Below, piece after piece: positions 1 through 5,961 of a stretch of DNA of 27,529 nt. How positions within the stretch are numbered: the first letter of the stretch is position 1; every line of letters starts with the position of its first letter. The stretch comes from Equadaptatus sp045601305 (GTDB taxonomy: Bacteria; Synergistota; Synergistia; Synergistales; Synergistaceae). A program made the position numbers and the translations under genes. The notes beneath the pieces are model-generated. The model ran no database searches. It saw nothing but the letters and a program-made list of their open reading frames with translations, and was not told where the DNA came from. The DNA is taken from contig JAZRZG010000090.1 in assembly GCA_045601305.1 (NCBI GenBank), positions 1-27,529 of the forward strand, read 5' to 3'.

Positions 1-125
1 TTCAAATCAAGCAGGTACTCACTAGGCAGGAGACGAACGTAAAACAGCTCTGCCGTGTAGCTTCGCGCGTCTCAGGCTTTCCCAGCCGGTAAACAGTTGC
101 CTGTTGTCCCTTCAACCGCTCTCTG
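1..125 (-). ncRNA. Unidentified structured RNA or leader, runs off the left edge
   Basis: This stretch lies directly downstream of a perfect leftward promoter and shows no convincing reading frame. Read on the minus strand it can fold. One hairpin has a GCAA tetraloop on an AACAG/CUGUU stem (92-105), and a second is GGCU/AGCC (75-87). Two longer pairings cross each other: GAGACG (30-35) with CGTCTC (68-73), and GGCAG (25-29) with CTGCC (50-54). Together they would form a pseudoknot, or two alternative structures as in a riboswitch. I compared it from memory with tmRNA, RNase P RNA, 6S, SRP RNA, 5S and the common riboswitch classes and could not match any. It may be a leader for a gene left of the window or an independent stable RNA. 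That it is transcribed is likely; its identity is unknown. Confidence 0.45.
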
Positions 126-131
126 TGTTGT

Positions 132-160
132 ATTATATTACCGTATATTTCATTTGTCAA
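132..160 (-). promoter_or_regulatory. Perfect sigma70 promoter, leftward
   Basis: On the minus strand TTGACA (155-160) and TATAAT (132-137) are separated by exactly 17 bases, a full 12/12 match to the vegetative consensus. The predicted start is near position 125. Promoters this strong usually serve stable RNAs or highly expressed leaders. It diverges from the repressor promoter about 60 bases away. Confidence 0.8.
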
Positions 161-196
161 GCAATATCTTTCAAAATTCTTTATATATTTTTAAGA

Positions 197-225
197 TTGC
201 GCAGATTGTTGTTATATGCTATAAT
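197..225 (+). promoter_or_regulatory. Promoter of the S24 repressor gene
   Basis: TTGCGC (197-202), a 17-base spacer and a perfect TATAAT (220-225) precede the repressor gene at 260. The predicted start, about 232, falls inside a 12-base palindrome, which suits autorepression. Confidence 0.65.
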
Positions 226-229
226 TTCT

Positions 230-241
230 ATATCCTGATAT
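230..241. promoter_or_regulatory. Candidate operator palindrome at the repressor start site
   Basis: ATATC-CT-GATAT is a perfect 5+5 palindrome just after the -10 box and over the predicted transcription start. A dimeric HTH repressor encoded 20 bases downstream is the obvious candidate ligand. The site is short and AT-rich, so chance is possible. Confidence 0.3.
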
Positions 242-259
242 GAAAGAATGTGACCGGTT

Positions 260-913
260 ATGAACACTATGGAAAGACTGCGTACCATGAAGGGGCTTTC
301 GCGTCAGCAACTTGCTGATATTGTCGGTGTCCAGATGCCCACGATTTTCCGCTATGAGAAGGAGGTTTGCAGACCTTCTCCGGCTGTTGCGGCAAGGCTG
401 GCAGACGCGCTTGGTGTCGGTGTTGACACGTTGCTTGAAATTCAGCCTAAGATTAAGGACGTTATGATGGTGCCTGTTATTGACAGCGCCGTTTGTGTTT
501 CTGCGGGTCCCGGTTGTGACTGCTACGGAGTTGAATGGAATATTGTTGACAATATTCCTGTTCCGACAAAGGAGCTGATGGCGTACAACTGGCAGGGCAC
601 GAAATATTTCGTAATGTATGCGGAGGGCGACAGTATGGAGCCGCAGATTCATGACGGCGACAGAATTTTGTTCGCAGACTCTCTCCCTGTTTTTGACGGG
701 GATATTGCGATAGTGAGTATAGATGATGACCTTGTTGTTAAGGGTGTGAAGTTTGATCCGGACAAAAAGACTATCACGCTTCTCAGTTTTAATGACGAGG
801 AATACCCTGCGCGCACGATAAATACGGAAGATCATGAAATCAAAATCCTCGGCAAGGTGCTTTACGCAGTGCCGAAGCTCAAAAGGCTTCCGAGTTTCAG
901 CAAGTCTTTTTAG
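260..913 (+). CDS. HTH/S24-family autocleaving repressor (LexA/CI-like)
   Basis: The 217-residue protein has an N-terminal Xre-type helix-turn-helix (about residues 4-60) and a C-terminal S24 peptidase-like domain. The serine is in GDSMEP (Ser125) and the general-base lysine in VVKG (Lys161). An Ala82-Gly83 pair in VSAGPG sits in the linker, where LexA and CI proteins cut themselves. The expected role is a DNA-binding repressor that self-cleaves when RecA filaments form after DNA damage. It has its own promoter and a candidate operator, and it diverges from the unidentified leftward RNA, which it might control. No phage genes are visible nearby, so it may be a stand-alone stress regulator or a prophage remnant. 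The ribosome-binding site before ATG 260 is weak. The family assignment is firm; the targets are unknown. Confidence 0.88.
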   Translation: MNTMERLRTMKGLSRQQLADIVGVQMPTIFRYEKEVCRPSPAVAARLADALGVGVDTLLEIQPKIKDVMMVPVIDSAVCVSAGPGCDCYGVEWNIVDNIPVPTKELMAYNWQGTKYFVMYAEGDSMEPQIHDGDRILFADSLPVFDGDIAIVSIDDDLVVKGVKFDPDKKTITLLSFNDEEYPARTINTEDHEIKILGKVLYAVPKLKRLPSFSKSF

Positions 914-941
914 CTGTATGGGTGTATAAAGGTTAGCGGTT

Positions 942-968
942 GTTAGTCGTTAGTCGTCGGTCGTCGGT
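942..968. repeat. Short tandem heptamer array
   Basis: Seven-base units run head to tail: TTAGTCG (943-949), TTAGTCG (950-956), TCGGTCG (957-963) and a partial TCGGT. The array lies between the repressor stop codon and its terminator. Such arrays can vary in length by slippage. I see no function for it. Confidence 0.5.
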
Positions 969-1005
969 AAAAAACATCGAAAACCGCTCAAAATATGGTC
1001 ATACG

Positions 1006-1032
1006 ATAAATGCCGCAAAACGCGGCATTTAT
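1006..1032 (+). terminator. Terminator after the S24 repressor
   Basis: A perfect 11-bp stem, ATAAATGCCGC/GCGGCATTTAT, closes a 5-base AAAAC loop and is followed by a short T-rich tract. It lies 93 bases after the repressor stop and separates that gene from the Fic cassette. The T tract is short, so efficiency is uncertain. Confidence 0.6.
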
Positions 1033-1118
1033 TTTGCGGAATGTCAACTTGGCAAAAATTGCGTTTTTTGCCAAGTTGTAGTATCATCTTTGCAAATAAG
1101 GGCATTTTTGCCAAGTTG
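1033..1118. repeat. 86-bp direct repeat, upstream copy flanking the Fic gene
   Basis: This segment is repeated at 2375-2460 with exactly the same length, 1342 bases away. The first 45 or so bases differ at one position; the rest is more diverged but keeps the third TTGCCAAGTTG element. Each copy holds an inverted repeat with arms CAACTTGGCAAAAA and its complement, plus one extra arm. In this copy the elements are 1045-1078 and 1105-1118. The two copies bracket the Fic gene. Confidence 0.85.
1045..1087 (+). promoter_or_regulatory. Fic promoter embedded in an inverted-repeat operator
   Basis: The 14-base arms CAACTTGGCAAAAA (1045-1058) and their complement (1065-1078) enclose a 6-base centre, TTGCGT (1059-1064). 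That centre is a fair -35 box lying 17 bases from TATCAT (1082-1087). The -35 hexamer therefore sits exactly between operator arms, so any protein bound to the palindrome would exclude RNA polymerase. A further half-site follows at 1105-1118. The winged-helix end of the Fic protein is a natural candidate for autorepression. Confidence 0.5.
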
Positions 1119-1165
1119 AGTCGCAGCGACAACAGCCGATTTGTGGTATGTGAGGTGTTAAACGT

Positions 1166-2374
1166 ATGGATCACAGTTTGTCAAAGTTGTATCACTCAAA
1201 CGAACAAAACTGGCAGAAAGAGTATTTGTCGCGTTTTAATTCTCCGTATGCCGTTCATCTCGGTTTTGAAATTTTAGAGCATAATCATACTGTGCCGTGT
1301 GAAGCGTTTTACTGTCCGGTTGAGGAAATTGCGGTTTTGCTTGGAAAGATAATGAGTAAAAGTGTTGTTTTGACAAAATTGCTGCTCACTTTGCCCGGTG
1401 CTTTGGTTAATCAGTTTCTCTATAAGTCGATGCTTGAGGAAATTAGGGCAAGCAACGAAATTGAGGGTGTGAGAAGTTCACGCAGAGATTTGAAGCGTGT
1501 TCTTGATATGCCTAAACCTTCGCAATATGTAAGGCTTTGGGGAATAGTCAACAAATATAAGAAAATTCTGTCGGGACAGAACATTCCGCTTGACTGCTGT
1601 GAGGATATAAGACAGCTTTATGATGATTTTATCCTTGAAGAGGTGTTGCACAGTACGCCTGAGAATAGACCTGACGGAGTTGTTTTCCGTAAGGGCAGTG
1701 TTGAGGTTGTAAGTATTAGTCAAAAGGTTATTCACAGCGGATGTTTTCCAGAAGCAAAGATATTGTCACAAATGGGCAGAGCTCTGGAGATTTTGCATGA
1801 CGAGCGTATTCCGAAGCTTATAAGGATTGCGCTGTTTCATTATATGTTTGGCTATATTCACCCGTTTTATGACGGTAATGGTCGTATGTGCCGCTTTATA
1901 ACATCGTATCTGCTTGCGGGTGAAATAGATGCAACCGTAGCGTTGCGCTTATCGTGGCTTATTAAAAAGAACAAAAAAAGTTATTACAGGCTATTTAGGG
2001 AAGCCAACAGTTATGCGAACAGAGGCGAGCTGACGCAGTTTATTGTGGCTGCGCTGCAATTGCTTGATTTTTCCGTGAATAATACGTTAGAGGTGCTACA
2101 GAAGAAAATTACGGAGTTCGAACATTACAAACAGTATCTTGACAGGCTTGACGTTCATGATAATACAACGACTGAAATTTGCAAGGTGCTTTTGCAGGCA
2201 TCGGTGTTTTCTGATTTTGGTACTACTATTGAAGAAATATGTTCAGATGTCAGGAAATCAAGACGCACAGTTCAAAGCAGGCTTGAGGCTCTTCCTAAGG
2301 AGTTGCTGGTAAGTGACAGATTAAACAAACGGTACCATTACAAATTAAATCTGACGTTTTTGACTAAGAAATAA
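1166..2374 (+). CDS. Fic/DOC family protein with winged-helix C-terminus
   Basis: The 402-residue Fic protein most likely transfers AMP (or another nucleotide) from ATP to a target protein. The catalytic motif HPFYDGNGR spans residues 232-240. An inhibitory-helix motif SNEIEG (Ser96 to Gly101) lies N-terminal to it, making this a class II Fic protein held in check by its own helix. The N-terminal part resembles Fic_N. The last 60 or so residues, with TIEEIC and SRRTVQSRLEAL, look like a winged helix-turn-helix, so it may also bind DNA. A GTGAGG ribosome site lies about 11 bases before ATG 1166. The gene has its own promoter/operator and is bracketed by 86-bp repeats; the downstream copy starts directly after the stop codon. 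No antitoxin gene is seen. Family certain, target unknown. Confidence 0.9.
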   Translation: MDHSLSKLYHSNEQNWQKEYLSRFNSPYAVHLGFEILEHNHTVPCEAFYCPVEEIAVLLGKIMSKSVVLTKLLLTLPGALVNQFLYKSMLEEIRASNEIEGVRSSRRDLKRVLDMPKPSQYVRLWGIVNKYKKILSGQNIPLDCCEDIRQLYDDFILEEVLHSTPENRPDGVVFRKGSVEVVSISQKVIHSGCFPEAKILSQMGRALEILHDERIPKLIRIALFHYMFGYIHPFYDGNGRMCRFITSYLLAGEIDATVALRLSWLIKKNKKSYYRLFREANSYANRGELTQFIVAALQLLDFSVNNTLEVLQKKITEFEHYKQYLDRLDVHDNTTTEICKVLLQASVFSDFGTTIEEICSDVRKSRRTVQSRLEALPKELLVSDRLNKRYHYKLNLTFLTKK

Positions 2375-2460
2375 TTTGCGGAATGTCAACTTGGCAAAAA
2401 TTGCATTTTTTGCCAAGTTGAATGAGCAAGTTTGCAAAAACGGCGTATTTTGCCAAGTTG
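2375..2460. repeat. 86-bp direct repeat, downstream copy flanking the Fic gene
   Basis: This second copy starts at the base after the Fic stop codon. The inverted repeat (2387-2420) is intact with TTGCAT at its centre, and the third arm is at 2447-2460. The -10 box seen in the upstream copy is gone, so this is an operator without a working promoter. It may be what remains of a second, lost Fic cassette. Confidence 0.85.
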
Positions 2461-2479
2461 AATATGGCGGGTGCGGTGT

Positions 2480-2676
2480 GTTTTTGCCAAAATGTACACT
2501 TTAAGGCTTCAAAAAAGTGCCAAACGGGACACTTTAAGCCGCGAAGCGTTGATATTACCGGTTTTGTCAAATTAGCGCAAAAGCAATCTCCCCGCACGTG
2601 CAGGGAGATTGCTTTTGTATTGCATATAGGTGGGAAGATTTTTAGAACAGTCCTGAAATTCTTCCGTTTTCGTCAA
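2480..2676. repeat. 197-bp direct repeat, copy A (operator + terminator + fhs tail)
   Basis: This segment matches 4066-4295 with about six mismatches; the other copy has one extra 33-bp unit. Reading on the minus strand it holds the last ten or so codons of fhs, a terminator hairpin, and the AAAGTGT..TTTGGCA operator-like unit. It forms the 3' end of the ATPase gene. Three mismatches are in noncoding sequence; the three in the coding tail are all synonymous. Confidence 0.9.
2579..2616 (-). terminator. Terminator behind the AAA ATPase gene (duplicate of the fhs terminator)
   Basis: A perfect 14-bp stem, AAAAGCAATCTCCC pairing 2579-2592 with 2603-2616, ends in T runs on both strands. It can therefore stop transcription from the ATPase on the minus strand and also any leftover transcription from Fic on the plus strand. 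It is a near-identical copy of the hairpin behind fhs. Confidence 0.8.
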
Positions 2677-4033
2677 GGCTGTTGTTTTTAATGCTGTCTG
2701 CAAGCAGAAATGTTTGATACAGCGGTACTGTAAGCATTTTTTGTTCGGGGCTGTAACCGTATTTGTTGGCAGAAATTTTGATGGCAATGGTGCTGCTGTT
2801 GTGTTCGCGAAATTTCTCAAGGGATCTCAGCGTGCTGTGTTTTTTCTTTACGTCTATCGGAATGACGTTGTTGCTGCTGACGGTGACAAATTCAAATTCA
2901 GCACTGTTTTTGCCTTTCCAGTAAAACAGCGGTATTCCGGCTGAGGTCAGTTCCGCCGCGGCAAAATTTTCAAAGAATATTCCTGAAAGTGTGTTGACTG
3001 TGTTGGGGTCAATAAAGGTCGCCATATTTATTCCGCTTTGATATGCGAACATTCCTGTATCTGCCATATACAGTCTGAAATCAGGGTGTCCGTTGTCTGT
3101 CAGCGGAATTGTGACATGTTCGTTCAGCTGCTGCGATTTATACACAAGTTTTGCTTCTTCGAGCCAGTCTATGGGTGTCTTGAGGTCGCGGCTTCTGAAC
3201 GATTTGTCAACGAGCGAGCTTCTGAAATTTTTTTGCTCTTTGTTCAGCTGTGTGTATATGTTTTTATATACTGCTTTTGCCCGTACAACGGAATCTCTGC
3301 TTGCTTGGTATAAATCCATGTCGTTTAGATAGTTGTCGTAAAGCGTCACAAGTGTTTCTCGAGCTTCGGCGCCTGAATGTTCAGTCAAATATATGTTTAG
3401 GGCTTCGGGCATTCCTCCGATTAAAAGATACTTATAGAGCGCATCCATTGCCATGTTGTGCTGCCAGTCTTCAAGCGGTCGCTGTTCGTTCCATGCGGCT
3501 GTGACAGCGTCAAGAAGCATTTTGTCTGCATTGAGCAGATATTCTTCGAAGTTCATCGGGTGAATCGTGAGCTGGCTGATTGCGCCGACAAGGAAAAAAT
3601 ATGGTTCCGTATGATGCCTGTTTGCTGTAGCGTGTTCTCGTTTCAGTTTTATTCTCACCATTGACCCTGTTGCTATAACCGGCAGTTCCGGCATATCCTG
3701 CCTGAAATATTTCAAAGCAGTAATTGCAGGCAGGCACTCTTGTATTTCATCGAATATCAGAAGCGTGTTTCTGTCAATTTTTCTGTTGAAGCGGTAGGAA
3801 AGAAATTCTGTTATTTTTGCCGCATCGACTATGTCAGATTCAAGGATGTAATTTCTTATGTCTGTTTCTTTTTTGAAATCAACGTAGATGCAGCTGTCTT
3901 TGAAATGTTTTTCGGCAAAGAGGTTTCTGACAAGATATGTTTTGCCAACCTGTCTTGCCCCCCATACTATCATTGGTTTGCGGTTGCTGCCTGTGAGCCA
4001 TTTTTCAAGCTTACGGATGGCTGTTCGTTCCAT
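2642..4033 (-). CDS. AAA ATPase, COG1373/DUF4143 family, with a captured fhs C-terminal tail
   Basis: The 463-residue predicted ATPase has Walker A GARQVGKT (residues 25-32), Walker B LLIFDEIQE (around 91-99) and a sensor-like VIATGS strand. The C-terminal half carries the DUF4143 region, with a restriction-endonuclease-like stretch around EFEFVTVSSNNVIPIDVKKK. The family is widespread and often multicopy in anaerobes, and its function is not established. The last 11 residues, LDENGRISGLF, are not typical of the family: DENGRISGLF is exactly the C-terminus of the neighbouring Fhs, and the copied DNA continues through the fhs terminator. The fusion is in frame and uses the fhs stop codon. An AAGGTG ribosome site precedes ATG 4033. 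The gene lies after the fhs terminator with its own TATAAT box, so it is not part of the purine operon. Confidence 0.9.
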   Translation of the reverse strand: MERTAIRKLEKWLTGSNRKPMIVWGARQVGKTYLVRNLFAEKHFKDSCIYVDFKKETDIRNYILESDIVDAAKITEFLSYRFNRKIDRNTLLIFDEIQECLPAITALKYFRQDMPELPVIATGSMVRIKLKREHATANRHHTEPYFFLVGAISQLTIHPMNFEEYLLNADKMLLDAVTAAWNEQRPLEDWQHNMAMDALYKYLLIGGMPEALNIYLTEHSGAEARETLVTLYDNYLNDMDLYQASRDSVVRAKAVYKNIYTQLNKEQKNFRSSLVDKSFRSRDLKTPIDWLEEAKLVYKSQQLNEHVTIPLTDNGHPDFRLYMADTGMFAYQSGINMATFIDPNTVNTLSGIFFENFAAAELTSAGIPLFYWKGKNSAEFEFVTVSSNNVIPIDVKKKHSTLRSLEKFREHNSSTIAIKISANKYGYSPEQKMLTVPLYQTFLLADSIKNNSLDENGRISGLF

Positions 4034-4056
4034 CTCATCACCTTCTTATGAGGTTA

Positions 4057-4084
4057 ATTATACTCGTTTTTGCCAAAATGTACA
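4057..4084 (-). promoter_or_regulatory. ATPase promoter overlapping a repeat-type operator
   Basis: On the minus strand a perfect TATAAT (4057-4062) lies 16 bases from TGTACA (4079-4084), a palindromic, imperfect -35. The -35 and spacer lie in the AAAGTGTACATTTTGGCA element that heads the tandem 33-bp repeats, so a protein binding the repeats would control the promoter. Confidence 0.45.
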
Positions 4085-4157
4085 CTTTAAGGCTCAAAAA
4101 AAGTGCCAAACGGGACACTTTAAGGCTTCAAAAAAGTGCCAAACGGGACACTTTAAG
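4083..4157 (-). repeat. 33-bp tandem units upstream of the ATPase gene
   Basis: Two full 33-base units (4083-4115 and 4116-4148) and a partial third run head to tail. On the minus strand each carries AAAGTGTCCC...TTTGGCACTTTT, which can fold as a hairpin because AAGTG and CACTT face each other. Unit number differs from copy A near 2500 (two against one), so the array has changed length since duplication. It is probably a cis-acting binding array for the ATPase or a co-encoded regulator. Confidence 0.7.
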
Positions 4158-4199
4158 CCGCGAAGCGTTGATATTACCGGTTTTGTCAAATTAGCGTAA

Positions 4200-4233
4200 A
4201 AGCAATCTCCCCGCACGTGCAGGGAGATTGTTT
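4200..4233 (-). terminator. Terminator of the purine/one-carbon operon, after fhs
   Basis: The stem CAATCTCCC (4203-4211) pairs with GGGAGATTG (4222-4230) and is extended by weaker A-U and G-U pairs. It lies 27 bases past the fhs stop. Two C-to-T differences from the copy at 2579-2616 weaken the outer stem on one side. It ends the long operon begun at about 19537. Confidence 0.75.
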
Positions 4234-4260
4234 TTGTATTGTATATAGGTGGGAAGATTT

Positions 4261-5937
4261 TTAGAACAGTCCTGAAATACGTCCATTTTCGTCAACGTCG
4301 ATTTTTTCCGCAGCAGGTACTTTCGGCAGTCCGGGCATGGTCATTATATCTCCTGTGAGGACTACTACGAAGCCTGCGCCTGCTGAGACTTTGACGTTTT
4401 TGACTGTGACTGTGAAGTCTTCGGGCGCGCCGAGTTTTGTCGCGTCGTCGGTGAAGCTGTATTGTGTTTTTGCTATGCAGACAGGGATTTTATCATAGCC
4501 GAGGGCTGTGAGTTCTTCTATCTGTTTTTTCGCGTTCGGCAGGATTGTGATGCCTTTTCCGCCGTAGATTTTTGTGACGACTGCGTTGATTTTGTCTTCT
4601 ATGCTTCCGTCAAGTTCATAGGAGAAGGTGAAATTGCCTTTTTCTTCTTCGCAGAGGCGCACAACTTCTTTGGCGAGTTCTACGCCGCCTTTTCCGCCGT
4701 CTGCCCATACTGTTGAGAGGACGGTGTTGACGCCGAGTTCACGGCATTTTTTGATGATGAAGTCGATTTCCGCGTCTGTGTCTGTCGGGAAGCGGTTGAC
4801 TGCGACAACGCAGGGGAGCTGATAAACGTTTTTGATGTTTGAAACGTGGCGGAGGAGGTTGGGTATGCCTTTTTCAAGTGCCGCCAGGTCTTCGGTGCTG
4901 AGTGATTTTTTGTCAAGTCCGCCGTGCATTTTGAGGGCGCGGATTGTTGCGACGATGACAACTGCATCGGGGGTGAGTCCTGCCATGCGGCATTTGATGT
5001 CGAGGAATTTTTCAGCGCCGAGATCTGCGCCAAAGCCTGCCTCTGTGACTGTGTAGTCGCCCATTTTGAGCGCCAGGCGTGTTGCCATTACGGAGTTGCA
5101 GCCGTGTGCTATGTTTGCGAACGGTCCTCCGTGGACAAATGCAGGTGTGCCTTCGAGTGTCTGCACAAGGTTCGGTTTGAGCGCGTCTTTGAGAAGCGCG
5201 GTCATTGCGCCTACTGCTTTGAGGTCTCCTGCTGTTACAGGCTTGCCGTCGTAGCTGTAGCCGACGATTATTCTCGCAAGGCGTGCCTTGAGGTCTGTGA
5301 TTGAGCTTGCGAGGCAGAATACTGCCATAATTTCGCTTGCCACGGTGATGTCAAAGCCGTCTTCGCGCGGTGTGCCGTTGGCTTTTCCGCCGAGTCCGTC
5401 AACTATGAAACGGAGCTGTCTGTCGTTCATGTCAACGCAGCGTTTCCATGTTACGCGGCGAACGTCTATGCCGAGTGCGTTGCCTTGCTGAATGTGGTTG
5501 TCGAGCATTGCGGCAAGCAGGTTGTTTGCTGCGCCGATTGCATGGAAGTCGCCTGTGAAGTGAAGGTTGATGTCTTCCATGGGAACAACTTGCGCATAGC
5601 CGCCGCCGGCTGCGCCGCCTTTTACGCCGAAAACAGGGCCCAATGAGGGTTCGCGAAGCGCGACGACTACATCTTTGCCGATAAGTTTCAGTCCGTCGGC
5701 AAGTCCTATTGTAGTGGTGGTTTTGCCTTCGCCAGCTGGTGTTGGGGTGATTGCCGTTACGAGGATGAGTTTTCCGTCTTTTCTGTCTGTTTCTTTGATG
5801 AGCGCAGGGTCAACTTTTGCTTTCCAGCGGCCGTACTGCTCAATGTACTTTTCGTCAACGTGCGCTTTTTCGGCGATTTTTCCGATTGGCTCAAGTACAC
5901 ATTCCTGTGCGATTTCAATGTCTGTTTTCCATGTCAT
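4261..5937 (-). CDS. fhs: Formate-tetrahydrofolate ligase (10-formyl-THF synthetase)
   Basis: This enzyme joins formate to tetrahydrofolate with ATP, making the 10-formyl-THF used by PurN and the AICAR transformylase of the same operon. The protein is 558 residues from the ATG at 5937, close to the family norm of about 556. The ATP-binding PTPAGEGKTT loop lies near residues 65-74, and the family C-terminus GDIMTMPGLPKVPAA followed by DENGRISGLF is complete. A GTG at 5946 would add three residues, but the AGAAAGG ribosome site touches that GTG and sits about 10 bases before the ATG, so I prefer the ATG. It is the last gene of the operon, 24 bases after glyA. Its final codons and terminator are duplicated at the end of the ATPase gene. 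Confidence 0.97.
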   Translation of the reverse strand: MTWKTDIEIAQECVLEPIGKIAEKAHVDEKYIEQYGRWKAKVDPALIKETDRKDGKLILVTAITPTPAGEGKTTTTIGLADGLKLIGKDVVVALREPSLGPVFGVKGGAAGGGYAQVVPMEDINLHFTGDFHAIGAANNLLAAMLDNHIQQGNALGIDVRRVTWKRCVDMNDRQLRFIVDGLGGKANGTPREDGFDITVASEIMAVFCLASSITDLKARLARIIVGYSYDGKPVTAGDLKAVGAMTALLKDALKPNLVQTLEGTPAFVHGGPFANIAHGCNSVMATRLALKMGDYTVTEAGFGADLGAEKFLDIKCRMAGLTPDAVVIVATIRALKMHGGLDKKSLSTEDLAALEKGIPNLLRHVSNIKNVYQLPCVVAVNRFPTDTDAEIDFIIKKCRELGVNTVLSTVWADGGKGGVELAKEVVRLCEEEKGNFTFSYELDGSIEDKINAVVTKIYGGKGITILPNAKKQIEELTALGYDKIPVCIAKTQYSFTDDATKLGAPEDFTVTVKNVKVSAGAGFVVVLTGDIMTMPGLPKVPAAEKIDVDENGRISGLF

Positions 5938-5961
5938 TTTGTTCACGCCTTTCTTATTTTC

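Larger units (their letters stand above)
4066..4295. repeat. 230-bp direct repeat, copy B (true fhs 3' end + terminator + operator)
   Basis: This is the partner of 2480-2676, including the genuine last codons of fhs, its terminator and the operator units upstream of the ATPase gene. It is longer than copy A by one 33-bp unit. Together the two copies bracket the ATPase gene. Confidence 0.9.

Noticed and set aside
1..125. tmRNA, RNase P RNA, 6S, SRP, glycine/c-di-GMP-I/lysine riboswitch as the identity of the left-edge RNA
   Set aside because: None of the signature strings of these classes is present; resemblances such as GACGC..GAAGC were too short to support a call.
942..968. CRISPR array
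   Set aside because: The units are 7 bases without spacers, and no cas gene is present.
1166..2374. Fic plus antitoxin (toxin-antitoxin pair)
   Set aside because: The inhibitory SNEIEG helix is inside the Fic protein and no separate small antitoxin gene lies beside it.
2642..4033. ATPase as the last gene of the purine operon
   Set aside because: A terminator follows fhs, and the ATPase has its own TATAAT box and ribosome site.
2375..4295. Insertion sequence with transposase
   Set aside because: Repeats bracket the Fic and ATPase genes, but neither protein is a transposase or integrase and no short target duplication or terminal inverted repeat was found.
4924..5304. Long open frames opposite fhs, glyA, purL and purF on the plus strand
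   Set aside because: They mirror strongly conserved genes in the other frames, have no ribosome sites and resemble no protein family; they are shadows.
5938..5946. GTG at 5946 as the fhs start
   Set aside because: The ribosome site is only one base away from that GTG; the ATG at 5937 has proper spacing.
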